From Microbacterium marinilacus (GTDB lineage Bacteria > Actinomycetota > Actinomycetes > Actinomycetales > Microbacteriaceae): a stretch of 64,000 bases of DNA. Made by a program: the position numbers and the translations under genes. Below the pieces are notes generated by a model. It did not search any database, was not told the DNA's origin, and saw nothing but the letters and a program-made list of their open reading frames with translations. The DNA is taken from contig NZ_JAIJZW010000002.1 of assembly GCF_019753765.1 (NCBI RefSeq), positions 346,382 through 410,381 of the forward strand. Reading direction: 5' to 3'. Of this stretch, positions 42,614 through 50,777 are shown in pieces; position 1 is the first letter of the stretch, and every line of letters starts with the position of its first letter.

Positions 42614-43312
42614 GTGCGCATCCACATCGTCACCATCTTCCCGGCGTTCTTCGATGTCCTGGATGTCTCGCTGATCGGCAAGGCCCGCGAGAAGGGCCTG
42701 CTCGACCTGCGCGTCCACGACCTGCGCGACGCCGCGCACGACCGGCATCGCACCGTTGACGACACGCCCTACGGCGGGGGCGCGGGGATGGTCATGAAGC
42801 CCGAGCCGTGGGGCGTGACGCTCGACGACGTGCTGGGCGCCGCGGCGGACGAGCCCTTCGAGGGCGTGCTGGTCGTGCCGACCCCCTCGGGAGAGGTGTT
42901 CTCGCAGGCGCTGGCCCGCGAGCTCGCGCAGGAGCGTCAGCTGGTCTTCGCCTGCGGCCGCTACGAGGGCATCGATCAGCGCGTCGTCGACCACTACGCG
43001 AGCCGCGGCCGGGTCCGCCTGGTGAGCATCGGCGACTACGTCCTCAACGGCGGCGAGGTCGCCTCGATGGCGATGATCGAGGCCGTCACCCGCCTGATCC
43101 CCGGCTTCATGGGCAACCCTGAGAGCCTCCTCGAGGAGTCGCACGAGGACGGGCTGCTCGAGTACCCGATCTACACCAAGCCGGCGCTGTGGCGCGGCCT
43201 CGAGGTGCCGCCCGTGCTGCTCAGCGGCAACCACGGTGCCGTGGCGGCGTGGCGGCGGGAGCAGAGCATCGAGCGCACGCGCGAGCGGCGACCCGACCTG
43301 CTCGACGGCTGA
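42614..43312 (+). CDS. trmD: tRNA (guanine-N1-)-methyltransferase
   Basis: TrmD methylates G37 of tRNAs and thereby prevents frameshifting. The 232-residue SPOUT protein has [16 protein letters not shown] at the start, the loop [15 protein letters not shown], the trefoil-knot SAM site [20 protein letters not shown] and [20 protein letters not shown] chose the GTG at 42614 because GAGGGG lies at proper spacing and the protein then starts like its homologs; the GTG at 42605 is too close to the same ribosome binding site. Confidence 0.97.
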   Translation: MRIHIVTIFPAFFDVLDVSLIGKAREKGLLDLRVHDLRDAAHDRHRTVDDTPYGGGAGMVMKPEPWGVTLDDVLGAAADEPFEGVLVVPTPSGEVFSQALARELAQERQLVFACGRYEGIDQRVVDHYASRGRVRLVSIGDYVLNGGEVASMAMIEAVTRLIPGFMGNPESLLEESHEDGLLEYPIYTKPALWRGLEVPPVLLSGNHGAVAAWRREQSIERTRERRPDLLDG

Positions 43313-43346
43313 CCGCCGCCCGACGCGACGCTCGTAGACTCGGGAC

Positions 43347-43838
43347 ATGGACGAGGTCGGGACGACGCAGCGAGCGGCCGTCATCACGGTCAGCGATCGA
43401 TCGGCGCGAGGCGAGCGGGAGGACCTCTCGGGTCCCGAGGCCGTGGCCGCGCTGCGGGTGGGCGGTTTCGACTGCGAGGACGCGGTCGTCGTGCCGGACG
43501 GCGCGGACAGCGTGGAACGCGCGCTGGTGGCGATGATCGCGGCGGGAGCCGTGGTGATCGTGACGACCGGCGGCACCGGGCTGGGCCCGCGCGACGAGAC
43601 GCCGGAGGGCACTCGTCCCGTCCTCGAGCGCGAGATCCCCGGCATCGCGGAGGAGCTGCGTCGGATCGGGGCCGCCGAGAAGCCGGCCGGGATGCTGTCG
43701 CGCGGGCTGGCGGGGGTCGCGCGCGGTGCGCTGGTGGTGAACCTGCCGGGGTCGCCGGCGGCGGTGCGCAGCGGCATGCCCGTCGTGCTGTCGGTCGCGA
43801 GGCACGTGACCGGGCAGCTCGCGGGGGAGGACCACTGA
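43347..43838 (+). CDS. mogA: MogA/MoaB-family molybdenum cofactor protein
   Basis: This 163-residue protein belongs to the family that adenylylates molybdopterin before metal insertion by MoeA. It has AAVITVSDRSARGEREDLSG at the start, the MPT-binding VVIVTTGGTGLGPRDETPEG and the C-terminal LVVNLPGSPAAVRSGM. MogA and MoaB are hard to separate by sequence. The moaE ATG follows the stop without a gap, so the two are coupled. Confidence 0.92.
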   Translation: MDEVGTTQRAAVITVSDRSARGEREDLSGPEAVAALRVGGFDCEDAVVVPDGADSVERALVAMIAAGAVVIVTTGGTGLGPRDETPEGTRPVLEREIPGIAEELRRIGAAEKPAGMLSRGLAGVARGALVVNLPGSPAAVRSGMPVVLSVARHVTGQLAGEDH

Positions 43839-44282
43839 ATGGGCGAGCCGGTCGCCGGAGCCGTCAGGATCGCCCGGGTGTCGGAGACGGAGATCCGGCT
43901 CGATCGTCACGTCGAGGCCGTCGACGACCCGCGGATGGGCGCGGAGACGTCGTTCGTCGGGCGTGTCCGCGACCATGATCCGGACGCCGCCGGCACGGTC
44001 ACGGCGCTGGAGTACACATCGCACCCGGACGCGGAGGCCACACTGCACGCCATCGCTGAACGCGCCGCGTCGGCGCACGGGGCGATCGTCGCGGTGAGCC
44101 ACCGCATCGGCCGGCTGGCGGTCGGCGAGGCCGCAGTCGTGATCGCCGTCGCGGCCCCGCATCGCGCCGAGGCGTTCGCCGCGTGCCGCGAGGTGATCGA
44201 GGACATCAAGCGCGAGCTGCCGGTGTGGAAGCGCCAGATCGAGGCCGACGGGACCACCGGGTGGAAGGGACTCGGCGGCTGA
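43839..44282 (+). CDS. moaE: Molybdopterin synthase large subunit MoaE
   Basis: MoaE, with thiocarboxylated MoaD, converts cyclic pyranopterin monophosphate to molybdopterin. The 147-residue protein has SFVGRVRDHDPDAAGTVTAL, LEYTSHPDAEATLHAIAERA and the C-terminal catalytic block DIKRELPVWKRQIEADGTTG with the key Lys residues. It follows mogA directly; moaD is transcribed from the opposite strand, ending 54 bp away. Confidence 0.96.
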   Translation: MGEPVAGAVRIARVSETEIRLDRHVEAVDDPRMGAETSFVGRVRDHDPDAAGTVTALEYTSHPDAEATLHAIAERAASAHGAIVAVSHRIGRLAVGEAAVVIAVAAPHRAEAFAACREVIEDIKRELPVWKRQIEADGTTGWKGLGG

Positions 44283-44336
44283 TCCCGAGTGATCGAGTGG
44301 TCGAGCGTTCGTCCGGCTGATCGACGAGGACGGCGC

Positions 44337-44570
44337 TCAGCCGCCCGCGAAGGGCGGCAGCACGTCGACCGTCTCCGCGTCGCCGAGGGCGGCGTCGTCG
44401 TCGCGGCGCTCCCCGTCGACCAGCACCGCGCAGCGCGGCAGGATCCCGCCCAGCCCCGGGTAGTCGGCGGCCAGCGCCTCACGGAGCGCGCCCAGGGTCG
44501 TCTCCGGGCGATCCTCCTCCGGCCGCCCGGCCGCCTCCTCGGCCGCGGCGAAGTACCGCACCCGGGTCAC
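44337..44570 (-). CDS. moaD: Molybdopterin synthase sulfur carrier MoaD
   Basis: This 77-residue ubiquitin-like sulfur carrier ends in the required Gly-Gly (LPPFAGG), which is adenylylated and thiocarboxylated by the MoeB-type enzyme encoded upstream. The start is the GTG at 44570 overlapping the DUF6457 stop by 4 bp; the protein then begins MTRVRYFAAAEEAAG, typical of actinobacterial MoaD. It is the last gene of moeB-moeA-moaC-DUF6457-moaD. Confidence 0.93.
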   Translation of the reverse strand: MTRVRYFAAAEEAAGRPEEDRPETTLGALREALAADYPGLGGILPRCAVLVDGERRDDDAALGDAETVDVLPPFAGG

Positions 44571-44845
44571 GTCGGGCTCCACGATTTGGCCAGTGCGACG
44601 ATCTCGCCGACGGCGGCCTCGACGTCGGCCGGTGAGCCGCCCTTCCGCCCCGCGGAGAGGCCGGCCAGGAACGCGGTCAGCGGGGCGGCGGGGCGGGCGA
44701 CACCGTGGGCGACGTCGCGCGCGAGGTCCAGGATCAGGGGGATCGAGACCTCCGCCGGGTCGATGCCCAGACGCTCGCTCGCGGCCCGCGTCCACTCGGC
44801 CAGCGCCTCGGGCGGCAGGGTCCGGTTCTTCTTCTCTTCCGTCAT
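44567..44845 (-). CDS. DUF6457 protein within the Mo-cofactor operon
   Basis: This 92-residue helical protein (LPPEALAEWTRAASERLGID, LILDLARDVAHGVARPAAPL, AFLAGLSAGRKGG) matches what I know as DUF6457, which in actinobacteria is found near or fused to MobA-like nucleotidyltransferases (family knowledge from memory, not checked). It overlaps moaC at its start and moaD at its end by 4 bp each, so it is translated as part of the Mo-cofactor pathway. The molecular role is unknown. Confidence 0.8.
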   Translation of the reverse strand: MTEEKKNRTLPPEALAEWTRAASERLGIDPAEVSIPLILDLARDVAHGVARPAAPLTAFLAGLSAGRKGGSPADVEAAVGEIVALAKSWSPT

Positions 44846-45321
44846 CGTTCGCCTTCCTCCCTCGTCCAGGAGCCGCTGCGGCCCCCCGTCTTGGCGACGA
44901 TCTCGGCGTGCTCGATGCGCGCCGACCGGTCGACGCCCTTGACCATGTCGACGACGGACAGAGCGGCGACGGTGACCGCCGTGAGCGCCTCCATCTCGAC
45001 ACCGGTGCGATCCGCGGTGCGCACCGTCGCGACGATGGCGACCCCGTCGTCCTCGATCTCCAGATCCACGGTGGCGCCGTGCACGCCGATCACATGGGCC
45101 AACGGCAGCAGGTCCGCGCACTTCTTCGCTCCCTGGATGCCGGCGATGCGGGCCACCGCCAGCACGTCGCCCTTCGGCACCGCGCCGTCGCGGAGCGAGC
45201 GCACCGTCTCCGCCGCCACGCGCACGAAGCCGCGCGCCGTGGCCGAGCGCACGGTCGGCTGCTTCTCTGTCACGTCGACCATGCGGGCGTGGCCCGCGCC
45301 GTCCAGATGGGTGAAGCTCAT
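44842..45321 (-). CDS. moaC: Cyclic pyranopterin monophosphate synthase MoaC
   Basis: MoaC completes cPMP formation from the product of MoaA. The 159-residue protein has MVDVTEKQPTVRSATARGFV, KGDVLAVARIAGIQGAKKCA, LLPLAHVIGVHGATVDLEIE and GVEMEALTAVTVAALSVVDM, with the active-site Lys in the DMVKGVDRSARIE segment. It overlaps moeA and the DUF6457 gene by 4 bp each. Confidence 0.97.
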   Translation of the reverse strand: MSFTHLDGAGHARMVDVTEKQPTVRSATARGFVRVAAETVRSLRDGAVPKGDVLAVARIAGIQGAKKCADLLPLAHVIGVHGATVDLEIEDDGVAIVATVRTADRTGVEMEALTAVTVAALSVVDMVKGVDRSARIEHAEIVAKTGGRSGSWTREEGER

Positions 45322-46559
45322 GAGATCAGCATGACATCGACGAGGTCGCCCGCTTCGATCGCCTCGGTCTCGGCCGCCACGACGGCGTAGGCCTCGGCAT
45401 GGGCGAGGCCGGCCGCCAGGTGCGATCCGGAGCCGCCGCCGGTCGCCGGCCGCACGGTCCACGCGGCGGGATCCACGCGGTCGAGAGCTGCCGGAAGGTA
45501 TTGGCGACGCCCGGGCGGCGTGCGCCAGGAGGTGGCGGCGGGCAGGCGCAGAACGGGCCGGTGCAGGCTCTCGCGGCGCTGCATGGCCAGCAGCGCGGGG
45601 CGCACGAAGGTCTCGAACGACACGGCGACGCTCACCGGGTTTCCCGGCAGGCCGAACAGCAGGGCGCCGGTGGCGAGCCGACCGAACGCCTGCGGCTTGC
45701 CCGGCTGCATCGCGACCTTCGAGAACGCCACCTCGTCTTCGAGCACCTGCTTCACCACCTCGTACGCACCGGCGCTGACGCCGCCCGTGGTGACCACGAC
45801 GTCGGCCGTGCGCGCGTCGGCGAGCACGGCCCTCAGCTCATCAGGCTCATCGGTGACGCGCGCCACTCGCAGCAGCTGGCCGCCGGCCGCCGTCACGAGG
45901 CCGGCCAACAGGGTGGCGTTCGACTCGGGGATCTGCCCATGGGAGAGCTCGGCGCCCGGATCGGCGAGCTCGGTGCCGGTGGAGACCACGACGACGCGCG
46001 GCGCACGCGAGACCACGACCCGGTCGGATCCGCTGGCCGCCGCCGCCGAGAGCTGCAGGGGACCGAGCACGATGCCGGCGGGAAGCACGGCGTCGCCCGC
46101 CCGCAGGTCCTCGCCGCGTCCGCGCACGTGGACGCCCGGGCGCAGGGGCGCGTGCAGCACGGAGATCTCGCCGAGCGAGTCGTCGAGTCCGCCCGAGGTG
46201 TCCTCGAAGGGCACGATCGCGTCCGCCGTGGTCGGCATGGGCGACCCGGTCATGATGCGTGCGGCCTCCCCGGCCCCGAGGACGGGGTCGTCTCCTGTGC
46301 CCGCCGGCAGATCGGCGACCACGCGCAGTCGTGCCGGCCGGTCGGGCGAGGCGCCCACCACATCGGCGAACCGCACCGCGAACCCGTCCATGGCCGAGTT
46401 GTCGAATACCGGCACGTCGACAAGCGCCAGCAGCGGCTCGGCGAGGGTCAGACCGGTCGCCTCCCGCAGGGGCAGCGTGATCGTCTCCGTCGGCACGATG
46501 GCGGCGAGCACGTCCGCGAGCTGCTCCTCGACCGTCCGCATGCCGGGCGAGCCGGTCAT
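45318..46559 (-). CDS. moeA: Molybdopterin molybdenumtransferase MoeA
   Basis: MoeA inserts molybdate into adenylylated molybdopterin. The 413-residue protein has the N-terminal domain with PVFDNSAMDGFAVRF, the RIMTGSPMPTTADAIVPFED motif and the MogA-like domain with VVVTTGGVSAGAYEVVKQVL and LLFGLPGNPVSVAVSFETFV, then a C-terminal beta domain. The ATG at 46559 overlaps the MoeB-type stop by 4 bp. Confidence 0.97.
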   Translation of the reverse strand: MTGSPGMRTVEEQLADVLAAIVPTETITLPLREATGLTLAEPLLALVDVPVFDNSAMDGFAVRFADVVGASPDRPARLRVVADLPAGTGDDPVLGAGEAARIMTGSPMPTTADAIVPFEDTSGGLDDSLGEISVLHAPLRPGVHVRGRGEDLRAGDAVLPAGIVLGPLQLSAAAASGSDRVVVSRAPRVVVVSTGTELADPGAELSHGQIPESNATLLAGLVTAAGGQLLRVARVTDEPDELRAVLADARTADVVVTTGGVSAGAYEVVKQVLEDEVAFSKVAMQPGKPQAFGRLATGALLFGLPGNPVSVAVSFETFVRPALLAMQRRESLHRPVLRLPAATSWRTPPGRRQYLPAALDRVDPAAWTVRPATGGGSGSHLAAGLAHAEAYAVVAAETEAIEAGDLVDVMLIS

Positions 46560-47764
46560 CGCGCCGCCGCCGGCATTGCGAGCGGCCCTCTCCAGGCGAG
46601 TAGTCCGCCCTCGAGCGTCACCGCGTCGAGGCCACGGCCGGCGAGCGCCGCCGCCGCCTGTGCCGAGCGCACGCCGCCGCGGCACACGACGGCGACTCCC
46701 CGGCCACCGGCCTCATCCCGTACCCGCCGGGCGACGCCGTCGGGGTCGGCGCGCACCTCGCCGAGCGGCACGTGGAGCGAGCCGGGGATCATCCCCGTCC
46801 GCAGCTCGTCGATCTCGCGCACGTCGACGACCAGCGGCGCGTCCGGCTGCTCCAGCCGTTCGGCGAGCGCGGCGGGTCGGATGCGCTCGGGAACCGCTCC
46901 GATGCGGCTCTCGACCGGACCGGGAGCCGATGAGCCACCGGCGACCGCGGCGCGGGGAGAGGGATCGCGTGGCGGCGCGTCCTCGCGCGCGACGCCCTTG
47001 AGGGGGACGGTCCGCTGCGACGCGCGCAGGCCGTCGATCACGAGGACACGACCGAGGAGGGGCTCGCCGATCCCGGCGATCAGCTGGATCGCCTGGGTCG
47101 CCATGAGCGCGCCGACCTGCAGGCACAGCGAGCCCAGCACGCCGACCTCCGCGCACGTGGGCACGTCCCCCGCGCTGCCCGTCGGATAGAGATCGGACAG
47201 ACGCACGGCCGGGATGCCCGCCGGCGGCGCCGACCAGAAGACCGTCACCTGTGCGTCGAACCCCTGCACGGTGCCCCAGACGAGGGGCACGCCGAGCTGC
47301 TCGCACCCGGCCGCCACCGCCTCGCGGGTGTCGAAGGTGTCGCTGCCGTCGAGCACGAGATCCGCCCCCGCGAGGAGATGCGCGGCGTTGTCCGGCGTGA
47401 GTCGCTCCCGCACGGCGTGCACGCGCACCTCGGGAGCCAGGTCCGAGGCCGCGCGGGCGGCGCTCAGCGCCTTCGGCTCTCCGACGTCGGCGACGCGGTG
47501 CATCAGCTGACGCTGCAGGTTGGACAGCTCGACGACGTCGTCGTCGATCACGGTCAGCGTGCCGACGCCGGCGGCCGCGAGCGCCATAACGGTCGGGGAC
47601 CCGAGGCCACCGGCGCCGACGATCGCGACGTGCGCGGCGGCGAGCCGTCGCTGTCCGACCTCGCCGAGCGGCACGAGCACGTGATGCCGCGCGGTGCGTT
47701 CCCTCTCGCCCGGAGAGAGCGCGGCGACGGGCTCGACCAGGGGTGCCAGTGATGCAGCGGCCAT
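46556..47764 (-). CDS. moeB: MoeB/ThiF-type adenylyltransferase with rhodanese domain
   Basis: This 402-residue protein activates the C-terminal Gly of MoaD and probably transfers sulfur to it. Residues ~20-265 form the E1-like domain with the ATP loop VAIVGAGGLGSPTVMALAAA, DDDVVELSNLQRQ and LDGSDTFDTREA. Residues ~305-400 form a rhodanese domain with VVDVREIDELRTGMIPGSLH and the active-site loop VVCRGGVRSA. The usual zinc CxxC pair before the CAEVGVLGSL motif is missing (AVRLSDLYP there). The ATG at 47764 is likely; a GTG 6 bp upstream is possible. It is the first gene of the operon. Confidence 0.92.
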   Translation of the reverse strand: MAAASLAPLVEPVAALSPGERERTARHHVLVPLGEVGQRRLAAAHVAIVGAGGLGSPTVMALAAAGVGTLTVIDDDVVELSNLQRQLMHRVADVGEPKALSAARAASDLAPEVRVHAVRERLTPDNAAHLLAGADLVLDGSDTFDTREAVAAGCEQLGVPLVWGTVQGFDAQVTVFWSAPPAGIPAVRLSDLYPTGSAGDVPTCAEVGVLGSLCLQVGALMATQAIQLIAGIGEPLLGRVLVIDGLRASQRTVPLKGVAREDAPPRDPSPRAAVAGGSSAPGPVESRIGAVPERIRPAALAERLEQPDAPLVVDVREIDELRTGMIPGSLHVPLGEVRADPDGVARRVRDEAGGRGVAVVCRGGVRSAQAAAALAGRGLDAVTLEGGLLAWRGPLAMPAAAR

Positions 47765-47813
47765 GGGCACAGCCTACGACCGGAGCGGCCGACGGGGCCC
47801 GGCGCGTCTTCTC

Positions 47814-48452
47814 TCAGGCGTCGTCCTCCGGCAGCTCCCGCGCGAGGCGGAGGGCGAGCGCCGTGCGGTCGGGCTGGTCGAGCTTGCGCAGTAGCGCCGA
47901 GACGGTGTTCTTCACCGTCCCGTGCGCGAGATGCAGACGGGCCGCGATCTCCGCGTTCGGCAGCCCGCGCGCGACGAGGTCGGCGACGGACCGTTCCGCG
48001 TCCGTGAGACCCGGGTCGCGGGGCCGCGGCGGGGGAGCGAGCGCGGAGCGGGCGACCCGCGGGTCGAGCACCAGCCCGCCGTCCACGACCTGCCGGATGG
48101 CGGCGCTGAGCGCATCCGTGGAGACGTCCTTCAGCAGGAAGCCGGCGGCGCCCGCGTCGAGCAGCGCTCGGACGAGTCGGGCGTCGTCGAAGGTCGTGAG
48201 AACGAGCACCGGCAGCCCGGGATGATCCGCGGCGCAGCGGCGCACCAGCCCCAGCCCGTCGAGGGTCGGCATGCGGGCGTCGGCCAGCACGACGTCCGGG
48301 GCGAGCTCCGGGATGAGCGCGAGCCCGCGCAGGCCGTGCTCGGCCTCTCCGACCACCTCGATGCCGTCGTCCGTCTCCAGGATCATCCGCAGTCCGCGGC
48401 GCAGCAGTTCCTGGTCGTCGACGATCAGCACCCTGATCCGGGCCCGCGTCAT
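47814..48452 (-). CDS. LuxR-family (NarL-type) response regulator
   Basis: This 212-residue response regulator has a receiver domain with RVLIVDDQELLRRGLRMIL, the phosphoacceptor Asp58 in VVLADARMPTLDGL and VLTTFDDARLVRALLDAGAA, plus a C-terminal GerE-type helix-turn-helix (DAERSVADLVARGLPNAEIA, HGTVKNTVSALLRKL). Its start overlaps the stop of the histidine kinase gene by 4 bp. It probably binds GTGACC repeats upstream of the kinase gene. Confidence 0.94.
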   Translation of the reverse strand: MTRARIRVLIVDDQELLRRGLRMILETDDGIEVVGEAEHGLRGLALIPELAPDVVLADARMPTLDGLGLVRRCAADHPGLPVLVLTTFDDARLVRALLDAGAAGFLLKDVSTDALSAAIRQVVDGGLVLDPRVARSALAPPPRPRDPGLTDAERSVADLVARGLPNAEIAARLHLAHGTVKNTVSALLRKLDQPDRTALALRLARELPEDDA

Positions 48453-49657
48453 GCCGGTCCGCCAGCGGGCGCGGGCACCGTCGAGACGCGCGGCAGGGCG
48501 ATCCCGACGCGGAAGCCGTCCGTCTCCGGGCCCGCCTCGAATCGTCCGCCGAGGGACTCCGCGCGGGACCGCAGCGAGCGCAGGCCGAACCCCTCGGCGT
48601 GACCGTCCTCGCCCGCGACGCGACCGCCGTCGTCCTGGATCACGGCCTCCACCCCGTCGGCGCCCGCCTCGACGCGCAGCCGCACGGACGTCGCGTTCGC
48701 GTGACGCACCACGTTCGTCAGCCCCTCCTGCACGAAACGCAGCAGAAGGAGCGAGTGTTCGCGGGGCAGTGCCGCGTCGTCCCCCTCCACCGAGACGCGG
48801 ATGTCGATGCCGGTCCCACGGAAGGCGTCGGCGACGGCGTGGAAGGCCTCGGCGTCGCGCAGCGCGCCGAGCTCCACGGGATGCATCGCCCGCACGAGCC
48901 GGCGCATGGCGTCGAGCGTCTGCCCGACGAGCGCTCGAGCGCGAGCGAGCTCGTCCTGCGCGGCGTCGCGGTCGTCGACGCGCGCGGCGTAGTCGAGCGA
49001 GAGGCCGATCGCCGTCAGGCGGTGTCCGAGGTCGTCGTGCAGGTCGCGCGCGGTCCGCTCGCGCTCGTGCGCGAGCACGAGGTCGCGGTCGGCGCCGATG
49101 CGCCTTCGCAGCTCCGCGTTCGCCTCGTCCAGGCGGGTGAGCGCGTCGTGCAGCGCGTCGCCCACGCGCAGGCTGTCGCGCAGCACGACCCCGACGGCGG
49201 CCGCGATGCCCGCGAGCACGGCCGCCCCGATCGCCTCGGTGTACGTGGTCTCCACGGAGCTTCCCGCGCCGAGGTGCAGCACCACCACGAGGGCCACGAG
49301 TCCCGCCGCATAGGCCCACAGCACGAGTCCGCGGGCGAAGGTCACCCCGAGGACGAGGCACGCCGCCCACACGATGCCGTAGAAGAGCGAGCCGTTTCCG
49401 AGCGCCATGGTCGCCGTCGCCACCACCGCGAACGCGACCGCCGCCGTGCGGGATCGCTGGCCCGACCGGCGCCAGAGCACCCAGACGATCACGGCGACAG
49501 CCAGCAGCAGCACCACGGTCACCGTCATCCACACCGGTCTGCTGTCGTAGGAGTGCAGCACCATGAGGGCGGGCCCCGCCATGCCGATGCCCGCCGCGAG
49601 GTCGAGCAGCGCGGCGCGGAGCGGCGGGACGCGCGGCGGGATGCGGGGCACGCCCAC
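48449..49657 (-). CDS. Sensor histidine kinase (HisKA_3 type)
   Basis: This 402-residue membrane kinase has about five N-terminal helices (residues ~15-160), a coiled-coil linker, the HisKA_3 dimerisation box with phospho-acceptor His207 (ERTARDLHDDLGHRLTAIGL) and a HATPase_c domain (LRFVQEGLTNVVRHANATSV, DDGGRVAGEDGHAEGFGLRS). No dedicated extracellular sensor domain is visible, so it may sense membrane state. It forms an operon with the response regulator. Confidence 0.93.
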   Translation of the reverse strand: MGVPRIPPRVPPLRAALLDLAAGIGMAGPALMVLHSYDSRPVWMTVTVVLLLAVAVIVWVLWRRSGQRSRTAAVAFAVVATATMALGNGSLFYGIVWAACLVLGVTFARGLVLWAYAAGLVALVVVLHLGAGSSVETTYTEAIGAAVLAGIAAAVGVVLRDSLRVGDALHDALTRLDEANAELRRRIGADRDLVLAHERERTARDLHDDLGHRLTAIGLSLDYAARVDDRDAAQDELARARALVGQTLDAMRRLVRAMHPVELGALRDAEAFHAVADAFRGTGIDIRVSVEGDDAALPREHSLLLLRFVQEGLTNVVRHANATSVRLRVEAGADGVEAVIQDDGGRVAGEDGHAEGFGLRSLRSRAESLGGRFEAGPETDGFRVGIALPRVSTVPAPAGGPA

Positions 49658-49684
49658 AGCCTAGGCATGCGCGGCGGAGCCGAC

Positions 49685-49731
49685 ACGTGACCGGGGTCAC
49701 GTCCTCGCCCGGGGGAGGTGACCCCGGTCAT
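49685..49731. promoter_or_regulatory. Two GTGACC/GGTCAC dyads upstream of the two-component system
   Basis: ACGTGACCGGGGTCACGT (49685-49702) is a dyad with 8-bp arms and a 2-bp centre. GTGACC-CC-GGTCAT (49718-49731) is a second one, with starts about 33 bp apart, and a further GTGACC is at 49740. They sit between the divergent kinase and CPBP genes and fit tandem binding sites for the LuxR-type regulator. Confidence 0.6.
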
Positions 49732-49790
49732 CGGCGCGCGTGACCCGGGCCCGGTCCGTCGGGCGGGGCGCCCTCCGTAGCGTTCCGGCC

Positions 49791-50708
49791 ATGGACATCT
49801 CCGCCCCCGCCGTCCGCGGCGCGACCATGCCGGATCCCGGCCCCGAGCCGAGGCTCGGCGTCGGACCCCTCGGCATCTCGATCCGCCTCGTCGTCGCCGT
49901 CGTCGTGCTGATGGCCGCCAACCTCGTGGCCGGGTCGGTTCCCGCGCTCGCGATGCTGGTCCCGGGCGCCGTCGAGGCGCTCTCCGGGTCCTCCCCGTGG
50001 GGCTTCGCGCTGTCCTTCGCGATGCAGGCGCTCGTGCTCGCCATCGTGCTGGTCGCCGTGCGCTCGTGGATGCGGTGGGTCGAGCGCACGCCCCTGCGCG
50101 AGGCGGGGTGGCGCTGGGCGCCGCGCTCGGCGCTCTGGGCGCTCCTCGGCGTGGTCGTCTCGGCGGCCTCCGTGCTCGGCGTCACGGCCGTGCTGCCGGC
50201 GACGGGACCGGTGCTCGACGAACGATCGCTGACGGGAGACCAGGCGACGACGTCGACCACGGTCGTCCTGCTCGTGGTCTACTACCTCGGCCTCGCCTTC
50301 CTCCAGCAGGGCATCCCCGAGGAGCTGCTGTTCCGGGGCTGGCTGCTGTGGCGCCTCCGGGACCGCCCCGTGATCGCGGTGACGGTGACGACGCTCGCGT
50401 TCACGGTCATCCATCTGGTGTCGCAGGGCGGCCAGCAGTCGCCCGCGGAGCACCTGATCTACCTCGCGCTGCCTTTCGGCTTCGCGCTGCTCGCGACCGG
50501 TCTGCTGCTCTGGACGACGTCGCTGTGGGCGGCGGTCGGGGTGCACGGCGGGTTCCACGTCGGCAACTACCTCGCAGCCGTCTATCTGCCTCAGGTCGAC
50601 GCGGTCACGTCGTGGCTCGTCGTCGGCGGGGCGCAGGCCGCGCTCGGCCTGCTGCTCGTCGTCACCGCCCTCCGGCGCGGGCGGCGGATCCTCGACGGAT
50701 CGAGCTGA
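49791..50708 (+). CDS. CPBP-family intramembrane metalloprotease
   Basis: This 305-residue membrane protein has about eight predicted helices and the CPBP (Abi/CAAX-type) motifs: EELLFRGWLLWRLRDRP, with the paired Glu and Arg, and the His motifs VIHLVSQGGQQSPAEHLIYL and GVHGGFHVGNYL. Members cleave membrane proteins or process prenylated peptides; the target here is unknown. The ATG at 49791 is preferred, although 49827 is also possible. It is divergent from the two-component system and may be its target. Confidence 0.88.
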   Translation: MDISAPAVRGATMPDPGPEPRLGVGPLGISIRLVVAVVVLMAANLVAGSVPALAMLVPGAVEALSGSSPWGFALSFAMQALVLAIVLVAVRSWMRWVERTPLREAGWRWAPRSALWALLGVVVSAASVLGVTAVLPATGPVLDERSLTGDQATTSTTVVLLVVYYLGLAFLQQGIPEELLFRGWLLWRLRDRPVIAVTVTTLAFTVIHLVSQGGQQSPAEHLIYLALPFGFALLATGLLLWTTSLWAAVGVHGGFHVGNYLAAVYLPQVDAVTSWLVVGGAQAALGLLLVVTALRRGRRILDGSS

Positions 50709-50777
50709 CTCCGGCGTCGCGGCCCGAGGCCCGGGCGGGCGACCGTAGGCTGGGACGATGACGCGACGGAGCGAATC

